This document shows positions 1 to 7,659 of a DNA stretch of 31,149 bases, piece after piece. The position numbers and the translations under genes were made by a program. The notes under the pieces were generated by a model. It had not been told where the DNA came from. It worked only from the letters and a program-made list of their open reading frames with translations, and searched no databases. How positions within the stretch are numbered: the first letter of the stretch is position 1; every line of letters starts with the position of its first letter. Source of the DNA: CAZRSW01 sp964602845 (GTDB lineage Bacteria > Chloroflexota > Dehalococcoidia > Lucifugimonadales > UBA826); contig CAZRSW010000020.1 of NCBI GenBank assembly GCA_964602845.1, positions 1 through 31,149 on the forward strand, in the 5' to 3' direction.

Positions 1-54
1 CTTACCGAGAAGCGGATTTTAAGTCCGCCGCGTCTACCATTCCGCCACCTGGGC
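1..54 (-). tRNA. tRNA-Leu (anticodon UAA), partial
   Basis: Read on the minus strand, the sequence begins with the acceptor half GCCCAGG, followed by a D-arm of class II type (GCGGAATGGTAGACGC). The anticodon stem GCGGA/TCCGC closes a 7-nt loop CTTAAAA, which gives anticodon TAA. The start of a variable arm (TTCTCGGTAAG) follows before the window edge cuts off the rest of the variable arm, the T arm and the 3' acceptor half. The leucine identity comes from the anticodon and the GGTAGACGC D-loop typical of leucine tRNAs. It lies downstream of hppA on the same strand, beyond a terminator-like hairpin. Confidence 0.93.
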
Positions 55-64
55 ATTAAACACA

Positions 65-91
65 ATGGGGACAGTGTAACACTGCCCCCAT
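65..91 (-). terminator. Terminator-like hairpin downstream of hppA
   Basis: Bases 65-76 pair with 80-91 through a 12-bp stem with one A/C mismatch and a 3-nt loop; the outer part is ATGGGG against CCCCAT. On the minus strand the stem is followed by TTGTGTTTAA, which is T-rich but not a clean U-tract. It sits about 30 bases past the hppA stop and before tRNA-Leu, so it plausibly ends the hppA transcript. The imperfect T-run limits confidence. Confidence 0.55.
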
Positions 92-121
92 GCAAGTCTA
101 CTTCGTCATTTTAATGCTTTA

Positions 122-2161
122 TTAACCTATAAATAAAGGTCCAAATACCAACGCGACGATAGACATTAATTTCAACAGTATATTCAAGGCTGGGCCCGAA
201 GTATCTTTAAATGGGTCTCCGACCGTATCACCCACCACTGCAGCAGAATGCTGATCCGAACCTTTGCCTCCAAGGTGGCCGGCTTCAATATATTTCTTCG
301 CGTTATCCCACGCGCCTCCGGCATTCGCCATCATTATTGCGAAAAGGAACCCCGTGGCGATAGATCCAATCAGCAAGCCGCCCAGAGCCTCCGGGCCGAG
401 GATAATACCGATAACAATAGGCACAACCACGGCTATAAGTCCTGGTAAAACCATTTCTTTCATTGCCCCGGCAGTCGATATATCTACAGCCCTTGCATAA
501 TCAGCATCAGCTGTACCCTCGAGCAATCCCTTTATCTCCCTAAATTGCCTACGGACTTCCTGCACCATGGCGTACGCAGCTCTGCCTACAGCCTGCATAG
601 TGAGTGCTGCAAATAGGAACGGCATTATTGCACCCAGAATCAATCCCATCATGACTTTAACGTCCATAATGTTGAAAACCGATATCCCAACAACCTGGGC
701 GTAAGCAGCCATTAATGCCAGGGCAGTGAGTACAGCTGAACCAATTGCAAATCCTTTTCCGGTAGCTGCAGTTGTATTCCCAAGAGAATCCAGAGCATCC
801 GTTCTTTCCCTTACCTCTGGGTCCAGTCCGGCCTGCTCTGCAATTCCACCAGCGTTATCAGCAACTGGACCATAAGCGTCAGTAGCCAGAGTTATACCCA
901 GCGTTGAAAGCATACCCACCGCAGCAAGAGAAACCCCGTAAAGTTCGGCGAAGTAATAAGAAAGTCCCATCGCAACGATAACAACCAACCCCGGAATGAC
1001 AGTGCTGACCATACCCAGACCAAGGCCGCCTATCATTATGGTAGCAGGCCCAGTCTCTGATTGTTCAGCTAACTTCTTCGTTGGACTGTATTCATATGAG
1101 GTGTAATATTCTGAAGCGGTGCCTATCAATTGGCCAGCAACCAATCCTATCAAGACAACCCAAAACAACTTGAAATCTAGGTCCAAGAATAAGATAAGAG
1201 CCGCTGTCCCAATTAACACCAGGGCCCCAGCTGAAAAAATACCCGTTCTTAAGGACCAAAGAAGTCGACCCATATCAGCGCCTTCCCCGGTACGTACCAG
1301 GAATGTACCAATAATGGACGAAAATATCCCAATTGATGCAACAAGCAAGGGGAACAAAACCAGGTCTAGCTCACCAGTACTGCCACCTAATGCCGAAGCA
1401 CCGACTGCAGCGAGGGCAACCGTGGCGATTATAGAACCAACGTATGATTCAAAGAGATCGGCACCCATGCCTGCCACATCACCCACGTTATCGCCAACGT
1501 TGTCTGCAACCGTAGCGGGATTGCGGGGATCATCTTCGGGTATACCCTGTTCGACTTTACCAACGAGGTCCGCACCTACGTCAGCAGCCTTCGTATAAAT
1601 CCCCCCTCCGACTCTTGCAAAAAGTGCTATCGAAGATGCGCCAAATCCAAATCCAGCAACAATGGTTGCGTCGTTATTGAAAACGACAAACATCAACGTT
1701 ACGCCTAAAAGTGCAAGCCCAACTACAGAAAGACCCATTACCGCACCACTATGAAATGCGACCCTCAAAGCGGGATTCAATCCCTCCATGGCCTGGACTG
1801 TAGTTCGAGTATTAGCCCTTACAGCTATACTCATTCCTATAAAGCCGGCCAACCCTGAGCCAATTGCACCAACAAGATATGCAATGGCGGTGCCAGGTAT
1901 AGCCTCTGTTGTATTTCCAACCCTTCCTGTGACATCAAAATCAATAAAAACGGCCAATATTATTGCCATTATAATTACGAATATACCAAGGAGCCGATAT
2001 TCCCTCGATAGAAATGCCATTGCCCCTTCTTGAATTGCCTTCCCAATGAACTGGATTTGCTCATTCCCACCATCTTTTTTCAAGACACTGGACGTGAGAT
2101 AAGCTGCAAAGACCAAAGAAACCAATGAGGCGACAAGAGCAATGATTTGAATTTCTTCCAT
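122..2161 (-). CDS. hppA: K+-dependent membrane-bound pyrophosphatase (ion-translocating)
   Basis: This 679-aa polytopic membrane protein hydrolyses cytoplasmic pyrophosphate and pumps Na+ and/or H+. The family substrate motifs are intact: DVGADLVGKVE at residues 194-204, the Asp-rich stretch DNVGDNVGD at about 220-228, and the C-terminal GGAWDNAKKYIE and GDTVGDPFKDTSGP blocks. In GNTTAATGKG, Ala465 and Gly468 occupy the positions that are Lys and Thr in K+-independent enzymes, so K+ dependence is predicted. The ion gate reads D-L-F-E (Asp235, Glu238), the arrangement of Na+-pumping and dual Na+/H+ members rather than the plant-type H+ pump. The ATG start is supported by a strong ribosome binding site, AGGAGGG, 4 nt upstream. 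Length is normal. The exact ion specificity cannot be read from sequence alone. Confidence 0.97.
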   Translation of the reverse strand: MEEIQIIALVASLVSLVFAAYLTSSVLKKDGGNEQIQFIGKAIQEGAMAFLSREYRLLGIFVIIMAIILAVFIDFDVTGRVGNTTEAIPGTAIAYLVGAIGSGLAGFIGMSIAVRANTRTTVQAMEGLNPALRVAFHSGAVMGLSVVGLALLGVTLMFVVFNNDATIVAGFGFGASSIALFARVGGGIYTKAADVGADLVGKVEQGIPEDDPRNPATVADNVGDNVGDVAGMGADLFESYVGSIIATVALAAVGASALGGSTGELDLVLFPLLVASIGIFSSIIGTFLVRTGEGADMGRLLWSLRTGIFSAGALVLIGTAALILFLDLDFKLFWVVLIGLVAGQLIGTASEYYTSYEYSPTKKLAEQSETGPATIMIGGLGLGMVSTVIPGLVVIVAMGLSYYFAELYGVSLAAVGMLSTLGITLATDAYGPVADNAGGIAEQAGLDPEVRERTDALDSLGNTTAATGKGFAIGSAVLTALALMAAYAQVVGISVFNIMDVKVMMGLILGAIMPFLFAALTMQAVGRAAYAMVQEVRRQFREIKGLLEGTADADYARAVDISTAGAMKEMVLPGLIAVVVPIVIGIILGPEALGGLLIGSIATGFLFAIMMANAGGAWDNAKKYIEAGHLGGKGSDQHSAAVVGDTVGDPFKDTSGPALNILLKLMSIVALVFGPLFIG

Positions 2162-2188
2162 CGTTCCCTCCTAAATAACATTAAAGTT

Positions 2189-2218
2189 CTTGTGCGATCC
2201 TTTCACGGTTAGCACAAG
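2189..2218 (-). promoter_or_regulatory. Inverted repeat in the hppA leader
   Basis: A 7-bp perfect inverted repeat, CTTGTGC and GCACAAG, with a 16-nt spacer lies 28 bases upstream of the hppA start codon, just ahead of its strong ribosome binding site. It could be a 5'-UTR hairpin, a protein binding site or chance. A second small palindrome, ATCCTAAAAGGAT at 2231-2243, lies nearer the thiE stop and has no T-run, so it is not a convincing terminator. Nothing else stands out in the thiE-hppA spacer. Confidence 0.25.
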
Positions 2219-2295
2219 GTCGTATTTTCTATCCTAAAAGGATAATCGGTCAATACCCATATCACCATTGATAAAGGAAATATGAGCAATAGCTG

Positions 2296-3207
2296 CTATT
2301 TCTGGCTATCCCACAGGTTAACAAGGTGCCGGGCCTCATGTTCCGGATCATCAGCCATAGTAATTGCACTTACAATACAGGCAGCGTCAGCGCCAGCTCC
2401 AATCACCTCGGAAAGATTGTCCTTAGTAATTCCACCGATAGCCACCACCGGCAGGGTAGTTTGCAATTTGACCTCTATCAACGCAGAAGGTCCAAGCGGC
2501 CGCCTAGAAGATTTACCCATTGTTGAGGTCGCGTATATAGCACCAACAGCAAGATAATCGACACCAAGAGATTCCGACTCCTTGGCTTCGCTCAAACCAC
2601 CATTTGATCGGCCAATAGCCTGATGTGAATGTAACACCTTCCGAGCACCATTCACAGGAAGATCCGATTGTCCTAGGTGCAGAAAATCAGCTTCCGTGAG
2701 CCTGGCTACATCTGCCGCATCATTAACCACGAACGCCGCACCATACTGGTTACATAGGCCTTTGATTCGATAGCAATTATCCAGGATCACATCCCTGTCA
2801 TTTCCCTTGTCTCGATATTGGACAACACCAACACCACCCTCAAGGGATAACCTGGTCATGTCATAGACATCTAGGCCATTTGTAGCATCAGGGTCAACGA
2901 TTATGTATATACCCCTGACTTTTTCTCTGATCCTTGTCCTGAGATGATCTGCAAAATAGTCGCTCAACATCGCAAATAAATTGCTGGTGTTACCTGAGAC
3001 CTCAGATTCTTGAGATTGCAGGATAGATAGAGCAGCGTTGCAATATCCTAGTGCTTCATGCAAATCATCGACAGTGTCAGGAACTTGATCGCTCTCTGGC
3101 AGGTCACTCAATTCAGTAAGGCTCTCCAACTCTTGATGCAGACTTGTTTGACTTGCAGGGATAAATTTTATTAATTCTCTCGCTATGGAAGTTAGTGGCA
3201 ATGTCAT
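2296..3207 (-). CDS. thiE: Thiamine-phosphate synthase with N-terminal extension
   Basis: ThiE joins HMP-pyrophosphate and THZ-phosphate into thiamine monophosphate in the cytoplasm. The TIM-barrel core spans about residues 98-303. It shows QYRDK at 130-134 (family: QLRDK), VVND at 160-163, HLGQSDLP at 177-184, the loop DYLAVGAIYATST at about 217-229 that recalls the GPIFPTPTK phosphate region, and AIGGIT at 256-261. The first ~97 residues are an acidic, mostly helical extension that I do not recognise. It does not resemble the ThiD2 domain that is fused to some ThiE proteins. The only purine-rich stretch upstream (GAGAGGA) is rather far from this ATG, so the true start could be internal, for example near Met80. 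The gene follows the zinc-ribbon gene by 18 bases on the same strand. Confidence 0.9.
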   Translation of the reverse strand: MTLPLTSIARELIKFIPASQTSLHQELESLTELSDLPESDQVPDTVDDLHEALGYCNAALSILQSQESEVSGNTSNLFAMLSDYFADHLRTRIREKVRGIYIIVDPDATNGLDVYDMTRLSLEGGVGVVQYRDKGNDRDVILDNCYRIKGLCNQYGAAFVVNDAADVARLTEADFLHLGQSDLPVNGARKVLHSHQAIGRSNGGLSEAKESESLGVDYLAVGAIYATSTMGKSSRRPLGPSALIEVKLQTTLPVVAIGGITKDNLSEVIGAGADAACIVSAITMADDPEHEARHLVNLWDSQK

Positions 3208-3225
3208 GGGTTCAAATATATCCTC

Positions 3226-3543
3226 TCAGGAATCTAAGCCATCGGGCATATTACCCTTTCTTGCATTATCGATCGACTTCCTCACGCTATCCGGCATATC
3301 CACTCCATGTTTTGAGAAAGACTCCTCCACATTCTTTCCAATATTGGAGGAATCAGAGTAATACCGATCATATTCATCCTGGTTAGATCCGTTGTCAAAC
3401 TTAAACGACACTTTTGACCATTTTCTGTCAACGTCTCCAGACTGGCAAGAAGGACACTCCGGTCTCGTTGAAGACGTAAAGGATCGGAACAGTTGTTCAA
3501 AATCCTTTGAGCACTCCCTACACTTGTATTCATAAATTGGCAT
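3226..3543 (-). CDS. FmdB-type putative regulatory zinc-ribbon protein
   Basis: The start chosen gives 105 aa beginning MPIYEYKC, the conserved opening of the FmdB/CxxC_CxxC_SSSS family; the open frame extends upstream, but only into rnhB. Two CxxC knuckles, C8/C11 and C30/C33, should bind one zinc. The ~60-residue C-terminal tail is polar, charged and probably disordered. FmdB was named from its link to formamidase regulation in Methylophilus, but the role of most members is unknown, so no specific function is assigned. The start overlaps the end of rnhB by 14 bases, which suggests co-transcription and translational coupling. Confidence 0.85.
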   Translation of the reverse strand: MPIYEYKCRECSKDFEQLFRSFTSSTRPECPSCQSGDVDRKWSKVSFKFDNGSNQDEYDRYYSDSSNIGKNVEESFSKHGVDMPDSVRKSIDNARKGNMPDGLDS

Positions 3544-4168
3544 GATTCCGTCCATGATAATCCATACTGGCGACCGGCTCGAAAGTAGTACGATGGGCAT
3601 CACACGGCCCTGAAGATCTCAATGCCATTAAATGATCTTTAGTTCCATAACCCTTGTTTTTATCAAAATGATAGGAAGGGAATTTCTGGCCCAGGTTTAC
3701 CATATATTCATCCCTTGTTACCTTCGCCACTATGGAGGCTGCGGCTATGGTAGTAGAAATATTATCACCCCTAATTATAGCTCTAACTGGTGTTTCGCCA
3801 CACTTTATCTCAAGAGCATCAACCAATAAATAGTCAGGTGCAACTGGTGATTTCTCAATCGCCCTTTCCATTGCTAGTTTGGTAGCAGCAACTATCCCAA
3901 TTTCATCGATCTCCACAACACTTGACCATCCAACCTCTGCTACGAGCGCATTTCGAACGATCACTTCTCGGAGATCAAGTCTCTTTTTATGGCTTAGTTT
4001 CTTACTATCCCTGATTTCCGTCAGGAGACTATCGTCAACATACGCGGGGAAAATCACCACTCCTGCGGCAACAGGCCCAGCAATACAACCTCTACCAACT
4101 TCATCGAGTCCAGCAATACTAGTATATCCCTGGATTATTAGTTGTCTTTCAATTTCCCTTGAAGGCAA
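3530..4168 (-). CDS. rnhB: Ribonuclease HII
   Basis: RNase HII cleaves RNA in RNA/DNA hybrids and at ribonucleotides misincorporated in DNA. The 212-aa protein has the family's catalytic acidic residues: Asp22 and Glu23 in GLDEVGRG, Asp117 in YLLVDALE and Asp135 in RGDNIS. The conserved AAASIVAKVTRD helix follows. Length and motif spacing are normal. It starts 8 bases after the mnmA stop on the same strand and overlaps the zinc-ribbon gene downstream, so mnmA, rnhB, the zinc-ribbon gene and thiE probably form one transcription unit. Confidence 0.96.
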   Translation of the reverse strand: MPSREIERQLIIQGYTSIAGLDEVGRGCIAGPVAAGVVIFPAYVDDSLLTEIRDSKKLSHKKRLDLREVIVRNALVAEVGWSSVVEIDEIGIVAATKLAMERAIEKSPVAPDYLLVDALEIKCGETPVRAIIRGDNISTTIAAASIVAKVTRDEYMVNLGQKFPSYHFDKNKGYGTKDHLMALRSSGPCDAHRTTFEPVASMDYHGRNHANL

Positions 4169-4176
4169 TAACAGTC

Positions 4177-5334
4177 TTACCGTCTGTCCTGAGCGGACAC
4201 TGCAACTATTTCTTCATCTATATTCAATTCGGAGGGGAGTTTCAATCCTTCGATAATGCCACCTCCGATCATCTCTTCAGCCTGGTAGAACACTACCGGT
4301 TGGCCTGGGGTGATAGCCCTCTGAGGCTGGTCAAACCGAATATCGGCACAATCATCTGAAACATAAACCGAGGCAGATTCTTCCTTGGCCTTGTACCTGA
4401 TACGCGCATTTACTCTGATTTCAGTCCCAGGAGCGACAGTTGATGTAAAATTTAACTTATTGGCAGAGAAATTTTGGGACATAAGCTCCTCTTCTCGACC
4501 CAGGATAACCTCATTGTTTTGAGAATCAATACGGATGACAAATCGAGGCAACCCATCGCCAGAATTTAGACCCAATTTTCGCCTCTGTCCTACTGTGAAA
4601 AATTGAATCCCTGGATGCTCGCCCAAAACATTACCTTCAATATCGACAAACTTTCCGGGCTTTGCTTCAACGCGTTCTTTCACAAATTTCCTGTAATCAC
4701 CACTAGGTATAAAGCAAATCTCTTGACTATCGGGTTTATCTGCCACAATCAGCTCTGCTTCTCTAGCTATATCCCTTATTTGATCTTTTGTATATTCCCC
4801 GACAGGCAATTTTAACCTGGCCAGTTCCTTCTGTGTCAGCGTATAGAGCACATATGATTGATCTTTACTTTCATCGATGCCTTTCAGAAGACGAAATTGA
4901 TATCCATCATCAGAAACACGAGCATAATGACCAGTAGCAATATAATCAACGTCCAAAAATAATGCCCGTCTCAGGAGAAAGTCGAACTTGATCTTGTCAT
5001 TACAGGCCAAGCACGGATGAGGTGTACGACCCGAGTCATATTCACTCACAAAATAGTCCACCACATGTTCTTGAAATTCTTTTTCAAAGTTCACAAAATA
5101 ATGTGGTACGCCTAGTTTCTGGCAGATCCTCCGTGCATCATCAACATCCTCAACAGAACAACACCTGTTATTCCCACCATGTGAATCCCCTTGATTCTCG
5201 GTCCAAAGACGCAATGTCATTCCGACAACATCATATCCCTGGTTTTTCAACAATAAAGCTGCTACGGAGGAATCAACTCCACCGCTCATGGCAACTATCA
5301 CACGTTCTTTCTTGTTACTCAATTTTTTTTCCAT
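4177..5334 (-). CDS. mnmA: tRNA-uridine 2-sulfurtransferase
   Basis: MnmA inserts sulfur at U34 of tRNA-Lys, -Glu and -Gln, using ATP and persulfide sulfur. The 385-aa protein has the PP-loop SGGVDSS at residues 17-23, the nucleophilic Cys111 in PCLACNDKIKF and the catalytic Cys207 in SQEICFIP. The C-terminal RNA-binding beta-barrel is present. A Shine-Dalgarno sequence is not evident before this ATG; a TATGCT hexamer ends about 11 bases upstream and could be a -10 box giving a very short leader, which is speculative. The gene is divergent from rsfS across an 80-bp spacer and heads the minus-strand cluster that includes rnhB. Confidence 0.96.
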   Translation of the reverse strand: MEKKLSNKKERVIVAMSGGVDSSVAALLLKNQGYDVVGMTLRLWTENQGDSHGGNNRCCSVEDVDDARRICQKLGVPHYFVNFEKEFQEHVVDYFVSEYDSGRTPHPCLACNDKIKFDFLLRRALFLDVDYIATGHYARVSDDGYQFRLLKGIDESKDQSYVLYTLTQKELARLKLPVGEYTKDQIRDIAREAELIVADKPDSQEICFIPSGDYRKFVKERVEAKPGKFVDIEGNVLGEHPGIQFFTVGQRRKLGLNSGDGLPRFVIRIDSQNNEVILGREEELMSQNFSANKLNFTSTVAPGTEIRVNARIRYKAKEESASVYVSDDCADIRFDQPQRAITPGQPVVFYQAEEMIGGGIIEGLKLPSELNIDEEIVAVSAQDRR

Positions 5335-5414
5335 AACTAAAGGCTAGCATATTTAAGAAGCATATTTTTAGAAATAATAGATTTTTTTGACCGAGGCAGT
5401 TAATATTCACCCAG
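5335..5414. promoter_or_regulatory. Divergent promoter region mnmA / rsfS
   Basis: This 80-bp AT-rich spacer lies between two divergent start codons, so it must hold promoters for both genes unless either is read from further away. AT-rich hexamers such as TATTAT and TATGCT occur on the minus strand, but no -35/-10 pair is clear on either strand. No palindrome stands out. Assigned from context only. Confidence 0.4.
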
Positions 5415-5783
5415 ATGGAAACAACGACCAATATAAAGGAATCGTTCAGAGATGCAACAGATTTGGCCATGGACGCCGCAGAAGAACTGCAGGCCTCCAG
5501 CATCATGCTACTCGACATCCGGACGTATCGGACCTTTGCTGATTATTTCATTATACTAACGACTGATTCGACCAGGCAGATGCGGGCAGTATCTCAGAGC
5601 ATACAAGGCACCTTGAAGTCACAGGGAACTGCGTTATATTCTCGAGAAGGCGACCACAATAGTGGGTGGGCCGTACTAGACTACGGATACCTGGTAATTC
5701 ACCTGTTTTCTCCTGAAGACCGAGAATATTTTGACCTGGCCGGGGCATGGCCTGAAGGCAAGATAATAAAGTTCATTCAATAA
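5415..5783 (+). CDS. rsfS: Ribosomal silencing factor RsfS
   Basis: RsfS binds ribosomal protein uL14 on the 50S subunit and blocks joining with 30S when nutrients are scarce. The 122-aa protein matches the DUF143/RsfS fold: the helix followed by MLLDIR, the FADYFIILT strand, the loop SREGDHNSGWAVLDYGYLVIHLF and the ending REYFDLAGAWPEGK. Length is typical. The last 11 bases overlap the end of ndk on the opposite strand, so the two stop regions share sequence. No strong ribosome binding site is visible. Confidence 0.93.
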   Translation: METTTNIKESFRDATDLAMDAAEELQASSIMLLDIRTYRTFADYFIILTTDSTRQMRAVSQSIQGTLKSQGTALYSREGDHNSGWAVLDYGYLVIHLFSPEDREYFDLAGAWPEGKIIKFIQ

Positions 5784-6222
5784 TCCACTCATCCATCGTC
5801 CTCTGGTAATCAATAATTTCAGAAGATTCAAAATAGATTTCCAGCTCTCTTTCTGCCGATTCTATTGAATCAGAACCGTGAATCAGGTTCATCCCAATGG
5901 AAAGGCCCAGATCCCCTCTCACAGTTCCGGGACTTGCCGTCTTTGGATCTGTTTCCCCCATCAAAACCCGTACTACCCCCACGGCATTTTCACCTCTCAC
6001 AGCCACAGCCACTACTGGAGACGAAGTTATGAACTTCACAAGACCATCAAAAAATGGTTTGCCTATATGCTCTGCATAATGACGATCCGCCATCTCTCGA
6101 TTTATTTTCACCAGCTTCATCCCAACTATACTAAGTCCTTTGTTTTCTATCCTGTTGAGTATATTCCCCACAAATCCCCTTTGTACGGCGTCTGGTTTCA
6201 CTAATACTAAAGTGGTTTCCAA
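5773..6222 (-). CDS. ndk: Nucleoside-diphosphate kinase
   Basis: Ndk transfers the gamma-phosphate of ATP to NDPs through a phospho-histidine. The 149-aa protein has the VKPDAVQRG N-terminus and the active-site His115 in NLIHGSDS, with the usual RGDLG segment upstream. The start codon is TTG; a strong GAGGTG ribosome binding site 6 nt upstream supports it and it yields the expected METTLVLVKPD beginning. It begins 13 bases after the tsaB stop, in the cluster tsaE-tsaB-ndk. Confidence 0.96.
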   Translation of the reverse strand: METTLVLVKPDAVQRGFVGNILNRIENKGLSIVGMKLVKINREMADRHYAEHIGKPFFDGLVKFITSSPVVAVAVRGENAVGVVRVLMGETDPKTASPGTVRGDLGLSIGMNLIHGSDSIESAERELEIYFESSEIIDYQRTMDEWIIE

Positions 6223-6228
6223 TTCTTA

Positions 6229-6234
6229 CACCTC
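6229..6234 (-). promoter_or_regulatory. Ribosome binding site fixing the TTG start of ndk
   Basis: GAGGTG on the minus strand sits 6 nt before TTG at 6222-6220. No ATG lies nearby in frame, and the family N-terminus begins exactly here, so this site decides the non-canonical start. Confidence 0.75.
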
Positions 6235-6235
6235 A

Positions 6236-6925
6236 TTATTCTTTACTTTTTTTAGTACTGATACGTTTGGCCGAATTTATTTGCGCACTACTAACGTAGA
6301 TAGGCAACAAATCAGGCATCTGATCCATTTTCTTATGTAACTTTAATTCAGAATAACCAATCGCTGCCAGAGCAGATGGTCGTCTGGTTGGTGGAGCAGA
6401 CGACATAACCACAACGTTACTATCAGACGGTAACTGACTCGAGAGAAGATTCGCACTTTCTCCGCAGTAAATATTATCTTCTTTCAGATCCCCAACAAAA
6501 TCATCCACGTTACTGACATAATAACCCGGCTCAACCAGTTCCTCATTCTCATAGCATCCTACATATACACGCCCCCTGCCTGCTGGGAGTAAAGCAGTGA
6601 TCTTTGTAGCTAGCTCCGTATACGGGTAAATTTCCACTCGCATAGTGTGGACTCCAACCACTGGTATATCGTTACCTGCGGCAAAAGCTTTCGCCGTGCT
6701 CATACCAACCCGTAACGCACTGAATGCACCTGGGCCCCTGGTTACTATAACTGACTCGATTTGGTCCACTGTAATAGCATTCTTATTCAACAGAAAATTC
6801 AAATTTGGCAGTAATTCTTTGGAATGGTTACGAATTGATTTCCATGCTATCTCGCATAAAACGTGTCCTTCCTCACTAATTGCGACACTCGCATATCTGG
6901 TCGAAGTATCTATACATATTTCCAT
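6236..6925 (-). CDS. tsaB: tRNA N6-threonylcarbamoyladenosine factor TsaB
   Basis: TsaB is the non-catalytic partner that pairs with TsaD and TsaE to make t6A37 on ANN-decoding tRNAs. The 229-aa ASKHA-fold protein opens with ICIDTSTRYASVAI and has TRGPGAFSALRVGMSTAKAFA at about residues 62-82, the hallmark of the family. The second lobe is weakly conserved, as usual for TsaB. It lies 9 bases after tsaE on the same strand. tsaD is not in this window, so TsaB/TsaE must act with a TsaD encoded elsewhere. Confidence 0.93.
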   Translation of the reverse strand: MEICIDTSTRYASVAISEEGHVLCEIAWKSIRNHSKELLPNLNFLLNKNAITVDQIESVIVTRGPGAFSALRVGMSTAKAFAAGNDIPVVGVHTMRVEIYPYTELATKITALLPAGRGRVYVGCYENEELVEPGYYVSNVDDFVGDLKEDNIYCGESANLLSSQLPSDSNVVVMSSAPPTRRPSALAAIGYSELKLHKKMDQMPDLLPIYVSSAQINSAKRISTKKSKE

Positions 6926-6934
6926 TAAAACAAC

Positions 6935-7411
6935 CTATACCGTTAGCCCAAACTCTTTTTCCAAATGCCCACTTAGTCCATCTATCAGGTGGGAAGGCAA
7001 ATCAAATTCAAGCAACCGAGTTTCCTCATTTATAGAACTCAACGATATTTTCAGACTTTGTTCTGGAAACAAGTTACCGCCTTTTTCTGACCATTCAATA
7101 ACACATATACCATCGCCATACAGGTATTCATCCAGTTGAAGGTTCTCAACCTCCATTGTACTTTCCGTTCGGTACAGATCAACGTGGTAAAGGGGCGGCT
7201 CTGACTCATATTCCGTAACCAACACGAAAGTCGGACTCCGGACAGTATCACTACAATCCAACCCCATAAGAATGCCCTGCGTCAAACAGGTCTTTCCCGA
7301 ACCAAGCTCCCCCCTCAAAAGCACCACATCTCCAGCCCCGAGAAATCTTCCCACCAACTCCCCAACACGAAGAGTCATTTTGTGACTTGTACTCCGCAAT
7401 ACATAGGTCAA
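6935..7411 (-). CDS. tsaE: tRNA threonylcarbamoyladenosine ATPase TsaE
   Basis: TsaE is the small ATPase that drives the TsaB-TsaD complex in t6A synthesis. The 158-aa protein has a Walker A motif GELGSGKT at residues 34-41, SPTF at 59-62 and HVDLYR at 76-81, all standard for the family. The start codon is TTG with a nearby GGTGA; the resulting N-terminus (LRSTSHKMTLRVGELVGRF) aligns with the family's usual first helix, so an internal ATG at residue 12 is less likely. It is the first gene of the tsaE-tsaB-ndk cluster, with a plausible minus-strand -10 box TATAAT at 7491-7496. Confidence 0.94.
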   Translation of the reverse strand: MTYVLRSTSHKMTLRVGELVGRFLGAGDVVLLRGELGSGKTCLTQGILMGLDCSDTVRSPTFVLVTEYESEPPLYHVDLYRTESTMEVENLQLDEYLYGDGICVIEWSEKGGNLFPEQSLKISLSSINEETRLLEFDLPSHLIDGLSGHLEKEFGLTV

Positions 7412-7490
7412 TTAATCACCAACCTTTAAAACATAACTATTTAAAGAAAGTATCAAGATAAATTTAACGACGTAGTAGAGATCTCTTACA

Positions 7491-7496
7491 ATTATA
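7491..7496 (-). promoter_or_regulatory. Candidate -10 box for tsaE-tsaB-ndk
   Basis: The minus strand reads a perfect TATAAT 80 bases upstream of the tsaE start. No good -35 match is found at the expected distance, so this rests on the -10 hexamer and its position only. Confidence 0.35.
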
Positions 7497-7572
7497 GGAC
7501 GAATCTCAGAAATTCCATATACGACGCAAACTTCGGGAAAAAGCCCCTACAAATTATTTCTGTTAGCATCTT

Positions 7573-7590
7573 ACCAATAGCGCTATTGGT
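7573..7590. promoter_or_regulatory. 18-bp perfect palindrome, candidate operator
   Basis: ACCAATAGCGCTATTGGT is a complete dyad with no loop, in the divergent region between tsaE and the esterase gene. A plus-strand TATAAT at 7602-7607 begins 11 bases after it, so a protein bound here would cover the -35 zone of that promoter. Lack of a loop and lack of a T-run argue against a terminator. The likely target is the esterase-aldolase-dehydrogenase set. The regulator is not encoded in the window. Confidence 0.5.
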
Positions 7591-7601
7591 CCTATAAAAC
7601 C

Positions 7602-7607
7602 TATAAT
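7602..7607 (+). promoter_or_regulatory. Candidate -10 box for the esterase gene
   Basis: A consensus TATAAT lies 53 bases before the esterase ATG, directly after two CCTATAA direct repeats (7591 and 7600). The expected -35 position falls inside the palindrome at 7573-7590 and has no good match, which would fit an activator-dependent or repressible promoter. Confidence 0.35.
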
Positions 7608-7659
7608 TGCCACCTGCCATATAATAACTTTCATCCAAGTAAAATAATTAGTTTAAACA

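Noticed and set aside
1119..1598. 159-aa plus-strand open frame inside hppA
   Set aside because: Low-complexity Pro/Ser/Thr/Ala-rich translation typical of the complement of a membrane-protein gene.
5315..5518. 67-aa minus-strand frame between mnmA and rsfS
   Set aside because: It crosses the divergent promoter spacer and is antisense to the rsfS start; its translation has no conserved features.
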